Part shown: piece by piece, positions 26,427 to 34,428 of the stretch
Layout of the letters: every line of letters starts with the position of its first letter
Position numbering within the stretch: the stretch's first letter is position 1
Assembly: GCF_014204865.1 (NCBI RefSeq)
Contig: NZ_JACHMG010000001.1
Coordinates: 7,156,501 to 7,220,500, forward strand
DNA from: Amycolatopsis jiangsuensis
GTDB lineage: Bacteria > Actinomycetota > Actinomycetes > Mycobacteriales > Pseudonocardiaceae
Direction: 5' to 3'
DNA: 64,000 bases
Made by a program: the position numbers and the translations under genes
Notes under the pieces: generated by a model
The model's database searches: none
The model's input: the letters and a program-made list of their open reading frames with translations, nothing else
Told to the model about the DNA's origin: nothing

Positions 26427-27497
26427 ATGCGGATCGCGATCACCGGGGCGAGCGGCAACATCGGCACGGCGCTGCTGCGTGCCCTGGACCCCGGTCACGA
26501 GATCACTGCGGTGGCGCGCCGGATGCCGGATCGCCACGCCGAGCCCTACTCGCGGGCGCAGTGGTGCTCGCTCGACATCGGCGAGCCGGGTGCCGACCAG
26601 GAGCTGACGCAGGCGTTCGCCGGTGCCGACGCGGTCGTGCACCTCGCGTGGGCCATCTCGCCCGCGTGGGGTGATCCGCCGATGACCCGCACCAACCAGG
26701 ACGGCACCCGCAACGTCCTGCAGGCCGTCACCAGCGCCGGAGTGGAACGCCTGGTGTGCGCGTCGTCGGTCGCCGCGTACGCGCCGGGGCCGCCGGGGGA
26801 GAAGGTCACCGAGGACTGGCCGTGCAGCGGCATCGAATCCAGCGCCTACAGCCGGAGCAAAGCTCTTCTGGAGACGGCGCTGGACCTGTTCTCGTCGGCG
26901 CATCCCGGGGTCGCCGTGGCGCGGATCCGCCCGTGTGCGGTGCTGCAGCGGCCCGCGGCGGGCGAGTTCACGCGGTGGCTGCTCGAACCACTGCTGCCGC
27001 CTGGGCTGATCGGGGGCCGGTTCCTACCGATGCCGCTGTGGGACAGCCTGCGCGCGCAGGCGGTGCACGCCGACGACGTCGCCGAAGCGATCCGGTCGAT
27101 CCTCGACCGGCAGGTGGTGGGCCCGTTCAACCTCGCCGCCGACGACGTGCTCCACGCTTCCGAGCTGGCGCACGTCCTCGGCGGCACACGGCTGCCGATG
27201 ACCAAGCCCGTCGCACGGACGGTGGCCCAGGTGGCATGGTTGGCCGGGCTCCAGCCACTGCATCCGGGCTGGCTCGAACTGGCCGACCAGGCCGCGCTCG
27301 TGGACACCACCCGGGCGCGGAGCCTGCTCGGCTGGCAGCCGCGGTACAGCACGGCCGAAGCCCTTCAGGACCTGATCGAGGGGCTGCGCCGCGGCGAGGG
27401 CGAATCCTCGGCCCCGCTGGCGTCCTCCCGGCTCGGTCTCCTCCGTCGCGCCCGGGCGCTGACCCGCGGCCGCCCGACGCACCAGTCCCAGGCCTGA
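26427..27497 (+). CDS. NAD-dependent epimerase/dehydratase (extended SDR)
   Basis: 356 aa. TGASGNIGTALLRAL at residues 6-20 is the Rossmann G-x-x-G-x-x-G, VVHLAWAISPAW near 75 the NAG-equivalent, and YSRSK (~144) the catalytic Tyr-Lys pair. The C-terminal region (DVAEAIRSILDRQVVGPFNL) is the usual substrate part of nucleotide-sugar epimerase-like proteins. The substrate is unknown. Probably leaderless: the -10 box ends exactly 9 bases before the ATG and no ribosome site is present. Only 4 bases separate it from the FAD enzyme gene, so they form an operon. Confidence 0.85.
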   Translation: MRIAITGASGNIGTALLRALDPGHEITAVARRMPDRHAEPYSRAQWCSLDIGEPGADQELTQAFAGADAVVHLAWAISPAWGDPPMTRTNQDGTRNVLQAVTSAGVERLVCASSVAAYAPGPPGEKVTEDWPCSGIESSAYSRSKALLETALDLFSSAHPGVAVARIRPCAVLQRPAAGEFTRWLLEPLLPPGLIGGRFLPMPLWDSLRAQAVHADDVAEAIRSILDRQVVGPFNLAADDVLHASELAHVLGGTRLPMTKPVARTVAQVAWLAGLQPLHPGWLELADQAALVDTTRARSLLGWQPRYSTAEALQDLIEGLRRGEGESSAPLASSRLGLLRRARALTRGRPTHQSQA

Positions 27498-27501
27498 TCC
27501 C

Positions 27502-29082
27502 GTGCACACCGCCGACGCGATCGTCATCGGGGCCGGGCACAACGGGCTGGTCGCCGCGAACCTGCTGGCCGACGAGGGCTGGGACGTCGTCGTGCTCGAG
27601 GAGCAACCCGGCCCCGGCGGTGCCCTGCGCACCGAAGAGATCACCGCACCCGGGTTCCGCTCCGACCTGTGTGCCGCGTTCTTCCCGCTCGGCGCCGCTT
27701 CTCCGGTGCTCGATGGGCTCGACCTGGCCGAGCACGGCCTGCGCTGGCTGCATGCTCCCGACGCGCTGGCGCACGTGTTCCCGGACGACCGCTGCGCGGT
27801 GCTCTCGCGGGACCTCGACCGCACCGCCGAATCGGTCGCCCGGTTCGCGCCCGGCGACGAGCAGTCGTGGCGCGGTCTTTTCCAGCAGTGGCAAGGACTT
27901 CGCGAGGAATTCCTCGATGCGTTGTTCACCCCGTTCCCGCCGGTGCGGGCCGGCACGCGGCTCCTGCGGCGCACCGGGACCGCGGAGGCGGTGCGGCTCG
28001 CCCGGATGCTCACGTTGCCCGCCCGCCGCTTCGCGCGCGAACGCTTCGACGGCGAGGGAGCGCGCCTGTTGCTGTCCGGGAACGCCGCGCACAGCGATCT
28101 GTCCGTCGACAACGCGGGCAGTGCCGTTTTCGGCTGGCTGCTCGGGATGCTCGCGCAGGACGTCGGGTTCCCGGTGCCCGAGGGAGGAGCCGGCGAGCTG
28201 GTGGCCGTGCTGGTGCGCCGGCTGGAGTCCAAGGGTGGATCTGTCCACTGTGGAGTACCAGTGACCGAGGTGCTGGTCGCCGCCGGCAAGGCAGTCGGCG
28301 TGCGGTGCGCGGACGGGGAGCCGATCCGGGCGCGCAAGGCGGTACTGGCCGATGTGCCGGCCCCGGCACTGTACGGCGAACTCGTCGCGCCGGAGTGGCT
28401 GCCTTCGCGGTTGCTGGCGGATCTGAAGGTCTTCGAGTGGGACAGCGCGACGGTGAAGGTCGACTGGGCGTTGTCCGGGCCGATTCCCTGGACCGCGCAG
28501 GAGGCACACGGCGCGGGCACCGTGCACCTCGGCTGTGACGAGACCGGGCTGTCGGCCTTCGGCGCGGCGCTGGCGCGTGACGAGGTGCCGGAGCAGCCCT
28601 TCCTGCTACTGGGGCAGATGACCACCGCGGACGCGTCCCGGTCGCCGGCGGGGACCGAAGCGGTCTGGGCCTACACCCACGTCCCCCGCGGGCGTGATCG
28701 CGCGACAGTGCAGCGGCAGGCCGAACGCGTCGAGGCGGCCGTCGAGCACAACGCGCCAGGGTTTCGCGACCTGATTCTCGCCCGACACGTGCAGGGCCCG
28801 GAAGAGCTGGCCGGACACGACGCGAATCTGGTCGGCGGCGCCATCAACGCCGGAACCACGGCCATTCATCAGGAGCTGTTCTTCCGCCCGGTCCCGGGGC
28901 TCGGCCGCTCGGACACGCCGGTGGACCGGCTGTTCCTCGCCGGTGCGACAGCGCATCCGGGTGGTGCGGTGCACGGCGGGCCCGGCGCGAACGCGGCACG
29001 CGCGGCGCTGGCACGAGACCACCTGCTGGGCAGCGGCTACGCGGCGGTGATCAGGGCGGCGAACCGGGCGGTGTACGGCTGA
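27502..29082 (+). CDS. FAD-dependent oxidoreductase, phytoene desaturase-like
   Basis: 526 aa, GTG start. AIVIGAGHNGLVAANLLADE then VVLEEQPGPGGALRTEE form the N-terminal FAD dinucleotide-binding fold; the C-terminal FLAGATAHPGGAVHGGPGAN closes the FAD site as in carotenoid desaturases and NAD(P)/FAD amine-oxidase-like proteins. No carotenoid genes are nearby, so the substrate is undetermined. Second gene of the operon with the epimerase; convergent with the SRPBCC gene 66 bases downstream. Confidence 0.85.
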   Translation: MHTADAIVIGAGHNGLVAANLLADEGWDVVVLEEQPGPGGALRTEEITAPGFRSDLCAAFFPLGAASPVLDGLDLAEHGLRWLHAPDALAHVFPDDRCAVLSRDLDRTAESVARFAPGDEQSWRGLFQQWQGLREEFLDALFTPFPPVRAGTRLLRRTGTAEAVRLARMLTLPARRFARERFDGEGARLLLSGNAAHSDLSVDNAGSAVFGWLLGMLAQDVGFPVPEGGAGELVAVLVRRLESKGGSVHCGVPVTEVLVAAGKAVGVRCADGEPIRARKAVLADVPAPALYGELVAPEWLPSRLLADLKVFEWDSATVKVDWALSGPIPWTAQEAHGAGTVHLGCDETGLSAFGAALARDEVPEQPFLLLGQMTTADASRSPAGTEAVWAYTHVPRGRDRATVQRQAERVEAAVEHNAPGFRDLILARHVQGPEELAGHDANLVGGAINAGTTAIHQELFFRPVPGLGRSDTPVDRLFLAGATAHPGGAVHGGPGANAARAALARDHLLGSGYAAVIRAANRAVYG

Positions 29083-29148
29083 GCGCCGCCGGAATCCCTG
29101 CTCGGACTGGGTTTCTACACGGACAGAGCCGCCGCCAAGACCGCCCGC

Positions 29149-29589
29149 TCATCGAGCGCGGCCGAGCGCGAGCGCCGAAAGCCGTGCGAGCGATTCCTCG
29201 TTGCGCGGTTTGAGCAGCAGGGCCTGCATGCTCTCCGGGATGAAGCCACCGATCCCGCCGCGGGCTGCCTCGGCCATGCGCACCACGGTTTCCTCCGTTC
29301 CGTACGGGGTGAGCGTGACCACGATGTCGGCGGTGCCGAGCGCGCCGCCCTGCGCTTCCAGTTCGAGTGACTTCCCGGGGTCGACCGCGCGCACCGTCGT
29401 GGTGTCCTCGAGCTGCAACGGCCACATTCCGACGCTGTGGTGGATACGCGCGCCTGCCGCGGGCCAGCGCTCGTCGACGTCACGGATGTGGCAGCTGCCC
29501 ACCACCCAGCCGGCATAGGACCAGCCGTCCGACAGGACCTCGTACACCGCTTCCGCCGGCACCGGCATGGTCCGGCTGACCTCGATCAT
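29149..29589 (-). CDS. SRPBCC (START/Bet v1-like) protein
   Basis: 146 aa, single-domain helix-grip fold: MIEVSRTMPVPAEAVYEVLS at the start, WVVGSCHIRDVDERWPAAGA, then a C-terminal helix (ESMQALLLKPRNEESLARLS). These proteins bind hydrophobic ligands such as lipids or polyketides in a large cavity; no catalytic residues are visible. Its upstream region carries GTTT-N15-GGGAAA (29617-29641), back to back with the SDR promoter. Confidence 0.82.
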   Translation of the reverse strand: MIEVSRTMPVPAEAVYEVLSDGWSYAGWVVGSCHIRDVDERWPAAGARIHHSVGMWPLQLEDTTTVRAVDPGKSLELEAQGGALGTADIVVTLTPYGTEETVVRMAEAARGGIGGFIPESMQALLLKPRNEESLARLSALALGRAR

Positions 29590-29616
29590 CGCGTGCCTCC
29601 TCGTCTCCGGAGCCGG

Positions 29617-29641
29617 TTTCCCCCGCCCGGGACGGGCAAAC
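29617..29641 (-). promoter_or_regulatory. Stress sigma-type promoter variant (GTTT-N15-GGGAAA)
   Basis: Minus strand GTTT 29641-29638, 15-base spacer, GGGAAA 29622-29617, ahead of the SRPBCC gene. -10 box deviates from GGGTA at one key position. Confidence 0.45.
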
Positions 29642-29644
29642 TCC

Positions 29645-29669
29645 GGTTACCCGGCGCGACCACGGGTAC
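29645..29669 (+). promoter_or_regulatory. Stress sigma-type promoter (GGTT-N15-GGGTAC)
   Basis: GGTT 29645-29648, spacer 29649-29663, GGGTAC 29664-29669, upstream of the SDR gene; 3 bases from the divergent -35 box. Confidence 0.6.
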
Positions 29670-29698
29670 CTCGCGGGAAGGAGGAGAGGAGCAATCGC

Positions 29699-30484
29699 AT
29701 GGACAATCCGTTCGCCGTCGTCACCGGTGCCTCCAGCGGGATCGGACTGGCGCTGGCCGGAAAGCTCGCCGGCAAGGGTTTCGACCTGGTTCTCGCCGCG
29801 GAGGACGACGAGCTCGAAGGAGCCGCCGCCCGGGTCCGCGGTCGCGGGACGCGGGTCACCGCGGTCCGGGTCGATCTCGCCGGGGCCGCGGGCGTCGAGG
29901 AGCTGGTGCGCCGGATCGGCGACCGCCCGGTCGACGTCCTGGTGTTGAACGCGGGGGTCGGCATCGACGGCGAGTTCGCCGGTGCCACCACGCTGGAGGA
30001 CCAGCTGAAGGTCGTGGACCTCAACGTCCGGTCCCCGGTCCACCTCGCCAAACGGCTGCTGCCGGGCATGGTGGACCGCGGCAGCGGCCGGGTGCTGGTC
30101 ACCTCGTCGACCGCGGCCACCGCGCCGGGTCCGTACCAGGCGGTGTACTCGGCTTCGAAGGCGTTCCTGTCCTCGTTCGCCGAAGCGGTCCGCGGCGAGG
30201 TCGCCGAGCGCGGCGTCGCCGTTACGACAGTGCTGCCCGGCCCGGTCGACACGGAGTTCTTCGAGCGCGCGGACATGACCGACACCAAGATCGGCCAAGG
30301 CCCGAAGGACACCGCCGAGACAATTGCCGAAGCCGGATATGCCGCACTGATGTCCGGCGAGGACAAGGTCGTTCCCGGTGCGGTGAAGAACAAGCTGCAA
30401 GCCGTCGGCAGCCGGGTGCTGCCGGACAAGGTGAAGGCGAAGGCGCAGGGACGCATGATGGAGCCCGGATCGGGGGAGTCGTGA
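29699..30484 (+). CDS. Short-chain dehydrogenase/reductase
   Basis: 261 aa classical SDR. TGASSGIGLALAGKLA (~9-24) binds NAD(P); LNAGVGIDGEFAG is the N-A-G motif; SSTAATAPGPYQAVYSASKA provides Ser, Tyr and Lys of the catalytic triad; LPGPVDTEFFERADM closes the cofactor site. The C-terminal extension ends VKAKAQGRMMEPGSG. Strong Shine-Dalgarno (GGAAGGAGGAGAGGAGC). The substrate is unknown. The stop codon overlaps the GTG of the DUF1360 gene, so both are one unit. Confidence 0.88.
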   Translation: MDNPFAVVTGASSGIGLALAGKLAGKGFDLVLAAEDDELEGAAARVRGRGTRVTAVRVDLAGAAGVEELVRRIGDRPVDVLVLNAGVGIDGEFAGATTLEDQLKVVDLNVRSPVHLAKRLLPGMVDRGSGRVLVTSSTAATAPGPYQAVYSASKAFLSSFAEAVRGEVAERGVAVTTVLPGPVDTEFFERADMTDTKIGQGPKDTAETIAEAGYAALMSGEDKVVPGAVKNKLQAVGSRVLPDKVKAKAQGRMMEPGSGES

Positions 30485-30987
30485 GGAAACCGGTACTGCG
30501 CCGCGTCCGCGAGCACTACGAGGGTGACCAGGACCGCCCGTTGGTGGGTTACCTCGGTGCCATGGGCACCTACACCGGGCTGGTCGGCGTGCTCACCCTG
30601 ATCGGCCGTGCTTCGGGGGCCTCGCTGCCCCGGCGCTGGAGCGCGGGGGACACGCTGCTGCTGGCCGCGGCCACTTTCAAGGGCTCCCGCACGCTGGCGA
30701 AAGACGCGGTGACGAGTCCGCTGCGCGCGCCGTTCACCCGCTTCGAAGGCTCGGCCGGGGAGGACGAGCTGAACGAGTCGGTGCCGGATCCCGGCCCCCG
30801 GCACGCGGTGGGCGAGCTGGTGTCCTGCCCGTTCTGCCTCGACGTGTGGGTCGGCACCGTCCTCGCGGCGGGTCTGGTCACCGCACCCCGGGTGACCCGG
30901 ATGGCACTCACCGTGCTGACCGCGCTCGCCGGAGCCGACGTGGCGCATCTGCTCTACGACAGCGCGAAGAAGCTCGCGGAAGGCTGA
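30481..30987 (+). CDS. DUF1360 membrane protein
   Basis: 168 aa, GTG start overlapping the SDR stop (GTGA). Two to three hydrophobic segments; SCPFCLDVWVGTVLAAGLVT (~120-139) with its C-x2-C is the DUF1360 signature (integral membrane, YngL-like). The Cys pair could bind metal or be redox active. Function unknown; DUF1360 is found in Bacillus sporulation and actinobacterial stress loci. Co-expressed with the SDR. Confidence 0.85.
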   Translation: MRKPVLRRVREHYEGDQDRPLVGYLGAMGTYTGLVGVLTLIGRASGASLPRRWSAGDTLLLAAATFKGSRTLAKDAVTSPLRAPFTRFEGSAGEDELNESVPDPGPRHAVGELVSCPFCLDVWVGTVLAAGLVTAPRVTRMALTVLTALAGADVAHLLYDSAKKLAEG

Positions 30988-31023
30988 GCATGACGGGCGG
31001 CCGGATCGGGTATCCGGTTTGCC

Positions 31024-33045
31024 ATGATCACGCGTGCGCTGGCTTCCCTGCCGTATGAGATCATCGAGGATGAGGACGTGCGGATCCCGCTTTCCGACGG
31101 GGTCCGTCTCGCCGCGCGCATCTGGCGCCCGGCCGGCTCGGAATCACTGCCGGTGCCCGGAATCCTCGAGTACATCCCGTACCGCAAACGCGACCTGACC
31201 TCCGTGCGCGACTCGATCCACCATCCCTATCTCGCCGGGCACGGTTATGCCTGCGTACGGGTGGACATCCGCGGCACCGGCGAATCGGAAGGAGTGCTCG
31301 CCGACGAGTACCTGGAACGCGAGCAACAGGACGCCGAAGAAGTCCTCGAGTGGCTCGCGCGGCAGCCGTGGTGCACCGGACGCACCGGGATGATGGGCAT
31401 TTCCTGGGGCGGGTTCGCCGCGCTGCAGGTCGCCGCGCGGCGACCGCCGAGCCTCGGTGCGATCGTGATCTCGTCGTTCACCGACGACCGGTTCGCCGAT
31501 GACATGCACTACATGGGCGGGTGCCTGCTCTCGGACAACATCGCCGAGTCCGGCACGATGTTCGGCGAGGCGACGCTGCCGCCCGACCCGGCGCTGGTCG
31601 GGCCGCGGTGGCGGGAGATGTGGCTGGAGCGGCTGGAGAACTGCAGCCTGTGGGCCGAACAGTGGCTGTGGCACCAGCGCCGCGACAGCTACTGGCGCCA
31701 CGCCTCGGTGTCCGAGGACTACAGCTCGGTGCAGTGTCCGGTGCTCGCCTCCAGCGGCTGGGCGGACGGCTACTCCAACGCCGTCACCCGGCTGCTCGCG
31801 AACCTGGACGTGCCGCGGCGCGGGCTGATCGGCCCGTGGTCGCACAAGTACCCGCATCTGGGCGAGCCCGGACCGGCCATCGGCTACCTGCAGGAAGTCG
31901 TGCGGTGGTGGGACCACTGGCTGAAGGACGCGGACAACGGCGCGATGGACGGGCCGGTGCTGCGGACGTGGATGCAGGAGAGCGTGCCGCCCTCGACGTC
32001 CTACGAGGACCGGCCCGGCCGGTGGATCGGCGAACCGGACTGGCCTTCGCCCCGCGTCGAACCACTCGTGCACCCGCTCGCGCGGTACCGGCTGGCCGAC
32101 CCCGGCGAGGAGGTGCCCGACGAACGGCTGACCGTGTCGTCCCCGTTGTCGGTCGGGCAGTTCGCCGGGAAATGGGCCTCCTACAGCGCCCCTCCGGACC
32201 TGCCCTACGACCAGCGTGAGGAGGATGGCGGATCGCTCGTCTTCGACACCGACGTGCTCACCGAGCGCTGTGAAATCCTCGGCGCGCCGACGCTACGACT
32301 CGCGGTGTCCGCGGATCGGCCGATCGCGATGGTCGCCGCCCGGCTCTCCGACGTGGCTCCCGATGGCCGCGCGACCCGTGTGACCTACGGCCTGCTCAAC
32401 CTGACCCACCGCGAGGGGCACCGCGAACCACAGCCGCTGGTCCCCGGCGAGGAGTACTCGGTCGAACTCGAGCTGAACGGGGTGGCGCAGGCCTTTCCGG
32501 CCGGGCACCGGATCCGGCTCTCGCTGTCCAGCTCGTACTGGCCGCTGGCCTGGCCGCCGCCCGAGCCGGTCACGTTGACCGTCCACACCGGACGCAGCGG
32601 GCTGACCCTGCCGGTGCGGCCCGCCGTCGAGGAGCAGGATCACGGGTTCGCCGAACCGGAGGGCACCCCGCCGCTGAGCACGAGGCAGGTCAGCGCGCCC
32701 GAACAGCGCTGGACGGTGTCGCGGGACCTGATCGGCTACCACTCGGCACTGGACGTGGTGAAGAACTCCGGCACCATCCACTACGACGACATCGACCTGG
32801 ACATCAGCCGGGACGTACGCGAGCGCTACGCCTGGGTGGCCGACGACTTCTGCTCCGCCACCGCGGAAACCGCGTGGACGGTGATGTTCCGGCGGGGGGA
32901 CTGGAGCACCCGCAGCGAGACCCGGACGCGGGTCAGCTGCACCCCGGCCGAGTTCGTGATCGACGCGACGCTCGACGGGTACGAGGACGGGCGGCGGATC
33001 GTCTCGCGAAACTGGCACCGCACCGTCCCGCGTGACCTGCTGTGA
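31024..33045 (+). CDS. CocE/NonD-family serine hydrolase
   Basis: 673 aa. The X-Pro dipeptidyl-peptidase-type N-terminal domain has PLSDGVRLAARIWRPAG and the nucleophile elbow GMMGISWGGFAALQVA (Ser ~127); the Asp and His of the triad are expected in ASSGWADGYSNAV and PWSHKYPHLGEPG. The C-terminal jelly-roll starts near residue 370 and contains PAGHRIRLSLSSSYWPLAWP. Hydrolyses acyl or peptide esters; the substrate is unknown. GGGTAT ends 10 bases before the ATG, but its -35 (CATG) is poor, so stress-type control is uncertain. Confidence 0.88.
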   Translation: MITRALASLPYEIIEDEDVRIPLSDGVRLAARIWRPAGSESLPVPGILEYIPYRKRDLTSVRDSIHHPYLAGHGYACVRVDIRGTGESEGVLADEYLEREQQDAEEVLEWLARQPWCTGRTGMMGISWGGFAALQVAARRPPSLGAIVISSFTDDRFADDMHYMGGCLLSDNIAESGTMFGEATLPPDPALVGPRWREMWLERLENCSLWAEQWLWHQRRDSYWRHASVSEDYSSVQCPVLASSGWADGYSNAVTRLLANLDVPRRGLIGPWSHKYPHLGEPGPAIGYLQEVVRWWDHWLKDADNGAMDGPVLRTWMQESVPPSTSYEDRPGRWIGEPDWPSPRVEPLVHPLARYRLADPGEEVPDERLTVSSPLSVGQFAGKWASYSAPPDLPYDQREEDGGSLVFDTDVLTERCEILGAPTLRLAVSADRPIAMVAARLSDVAPDGRATRVTYGLLNLTHREGHREPQPLVPGEEYSVELELNGVAQAFPAGHRIRLSLSSSYWPLAWPPPEPVTLTVHTGRSGLTLPVRPAVEEQDHGFAEPEGTPPLSTRQVSAPEQRWTVSRDLIGYHSALDVVKNSGTIHYDDIDLDISRDVRERYAWVADDFCSATAETAWTVMFRRGDWSTRSETRTRVSCTPAEFVIDATLDGYEDGRRIVSRNWHRTVPRDLL

Positions 33046-33076
33046 TCACTCCACGGACTCCGGGCAGGACGTCAGA

Positions 33077-33090
33077 GTGATCCAGATCAC
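33077..33090. promoter_or_regulatory. CRP-like palindrome GTGATCCAGATCAC
   Basis: Perfect 6-bp arms GTGATC / GATCAC around CA, matching the core of Crp/GlxR operators (TGTGA-N6-TCACA). It lies 90 bases upstream of the small secreted repeat protein, in the 134-base gap after the CocE gene. Confidence 0.5.
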
Positions 33091-33179
33091 GTCGGGTGGT
33101 ATGCGTAGTGCGTCCGATCGCGGGCAACCGTGAGCCCACGTGGCGGAGACGTCCTTCGCCCGATCGGAAGGAGAATTCC

Positions 33180-33602
33180 ATGCACCGCAACGTTCGTCGT
33201 ATCGTCGCCGCCGGCGCACTGGCACTGCCGCTGACGCTCGGTGCCGCGGGCATCGCCTCGGCCGACAGCTACGACAGCTCGACCGTGTCGGCCGGTCCGG
33301 ACGGCGTGACCACCAGCTCGACGCACGCCAGCACGGGCACCTCGGGGGCACGCGACGACGGCGGCAACGGCGCCAACTACGACCAGAACAACTCGTCCGC
33401 GGGCCCGGACGGCGCGGGGAACGACTACACCCACGCCGCCGCCGACGGCAACGGTGGCGCCAGCTACGAGCAGGGCAGCAACTGGGCGGGCCCGGACGGT
33501 GCGACCTCCAGTCACACCGGCTCGAGCACCGGCGGATCGGACTCGGGCACGGACTCCGACACCGGCAACGGTGGCGGCGGCCTGCTGGGTGGTCTGCTCT
33601 GA
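33180..33602 (+). CDS. Small secreted repeat protein
   Basis: 140 aa. A Sec signal peptide (~1-29, ending GIASADSY) precedes a hydrophilic Gly/Ser/Asp/Asn-rich region with three repeats built around (A/W)(S)AGPDG: SAGPDGVTTSSTHAS, SAGPDGAGNDYTHAAA and WAGPDGATSSHTGSS, with NYDQ/SYEQ spacers between them. The tail is Gly-rich (GGGGLLGGLL). No Cys, no catalytic domain. Related short secreted proteins are common in Pseudonocardiaceae; a cell-surface or matrix role is possible. ATG preceded by GGAAGGAGAATTCC. A CRP-like site is upstream and a clear terminator follows. Confidence 0.8.
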   Translation: MHRNVRRIVAAGALALPLTLGAAGIASADSYDSSTVSAGPDGVTTSSTHASTGTSGARDDGGNGANYDQNNSSAGPDGAGNDYTHAAADGNGGASYEQGSNWAGPDGATSSHTGSSTGGSDSGTDSDTGNGGGGLLGGLL

Positions 33603-33624
33603 CCCGCTGATCTGACACGTCGTC

Positions 33625-33651
33625 GGCCGGTCTCCCGCACGGAGACCGGCC
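33625..33651 (+). terminator. Rho-independent-type terminator
   Basis: Perfect 11-bp stem GGCCGGTCTCC (33625-33635) / GGAGACCGGCC (33641-33651) with a 5-base loop, 23 bases after the stop of the small secreted protein; followed by TT only. Confidence 0.75.
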
Positions 33652-33667
33652 TTCGGCGTGCGCGCAG

Positions 33668-33946
33668 TCAGGTGGTGTGTCCTCGGGCGCGGTGGGGGAA
33701 TCCCTTCATGCACCGGGAATGCACGAGCACGAGCGCGCACAGCGCGAGAAAGCCGAAGAATCCGAGCGCGCCGTCGGCGGCCACCACGCCGGTCACGAAG
33801 GTGAGCACGGCGGTGAGGTCGGCCAGCAGGATGACGGCGCGCCAGGGAATGCGTTCGGCCCGGGCAGCGAGCAGGTGCCGAGCCGGTGCGGGCGGCAGCC
33901 CGTCCTCCAGCCGTCGCAGGGCACGCAGGTCTTGGTCGTCCAGCAT
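33668..33946 (-). CDS. DUF3040-like small membrane protein
   Basis: 92 aa. A short cytoplasmic N-terminus with LDDQDLRALRRLEDGL (the DUF3040 start signature), then two membrane helices (AVILLADLTAVLTFVTGVVA and GFFGFLALCALVLVH). DUF3040 proteins are frequent small actinobacterial membrane proteins of unknown role. GCGT-N15-GGGTAG lies 31 bases upstream. Divergent from the DUF3140 gene. Confidence 0.8.
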   Translation of the reverse strand: MLDDQDLRALRRLEDGLPPAPARHLLAARAERIPWRAVILLADLTAVLTFVTGVVAADGALGFFGFLALCALVLVHSRCMKGFPHRARGHTT

Positions 33947-33977
33947 GGGATCTCCTGACGTCGGTGAGGCCGACCGG

Positions 33978-34002
33978 CTACCCCCGCAGCCACCGGTTAC
34001 GC
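33978..34002 (-). promoter_or_regulatory. Stress sigma-type promoter variant (GCGT-N15-GGGTAG)
   Basis: Minus strand GCGT 34002-33999, 15-base spacer, GGGTAG 33983-33978, ahead of the DUF3040 gene. The plus strand of this gap also has three GGGTAG copies (34003, 34023, 34045) before the DUF3140 gene; the one at 34023 has GGTA 15 bases upstream. Confidence 0.45.
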
Positions 34003-34067
34003 GGGTAGCCGCCGGACCGGACGGGTAGTCGGCGAGCAGGGCGGGGGTAGAAGGAAGGAGCTGGGAC

Positions 34068-34391
34068 GTGGACGAGGAACTCTGGGCGGATTTTCACCGC
34101 GTGGTGAACATGACCTCGCGGGAACTGGCCGACTGGCTGCGTACCCGGGAGGCCGGGACCGACGAGGAGCCGCTGCCGGATCAGGCGGGAAGCCCGACCG
34201 GGCACCAGGTGCTTGCGGTACTGGGCAAGCGCAAGTCGGATGTGGACGAGCACGACGAAGCGCTGATGCGCCGCGTAGTGGAACGGGTCCGCGAAACTCG
34301 CCGCGACGATCTGGAGCCGGTCGCGGGCGAAGCGCACTGGCGGCGGCGCCTGATGTCGCTGGGCCACGATCCGCTGAAACCACCGGCGTGA
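34068..34391 (+). CDS. DUF3140 protein
   Basis: 107 aa, GTG start after GAAGGAGCTGGGAC. DEELWADFHRVVNMTSRELA and HDEALMRRVVERVRETRR match the DUF3140 family, which resembles small DNA-binding histone-like or plasmid-partition accessory proteins, charged and helical. HWRRRLMSLGHDPLK closes the protein. Function unknown. It is followed after 37 bases by the DUF4126-like gene, whose own promoter overlaps the gap. Confidence 0.85.
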   Translation: MDEELWADFHRVVNMTSRELADWLRTREAGTDEEPLPDQAGSPTGHQVLAVLGKRKSDVDEHDEALMRRVVERVRETRRDDLEPVAGEAHWRRRLMSLGHDPLKPPA

Positions 34392-34394
34392 GCG

Positions 34395-34419
34395 GTGTGC
34401 CGGGGCCCTCAGCGGGTAG
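34395..34419 (+). promoter_or_regulatory. Stress sigma-type promoter (GTGT-N15-GGGTAG)
   Basis: GTGT 34395-34398, spacer 34399-34413, GGGTAG 34414-34419, then exactly 9 bases to the ATG at 34429. Confidence 0.6.
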
Positions 34420-34428
34420 TCACCGTCC

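Noticed and set aside
26393..29082. Carotenoid biosynthesis cluster around the phytoene desaturase-like protein
   Set aside because: No phytoene synthase, prenyltransferase or cyclase nearby; only the FAD fold is shared.
31008..31013. GGGTAT as stress promoter for the CocE hydrolase
   Set aside because: The gap to ATG fits (10 bases) but the -35 at the 15-base spacing is CATG; kept as a remark only.
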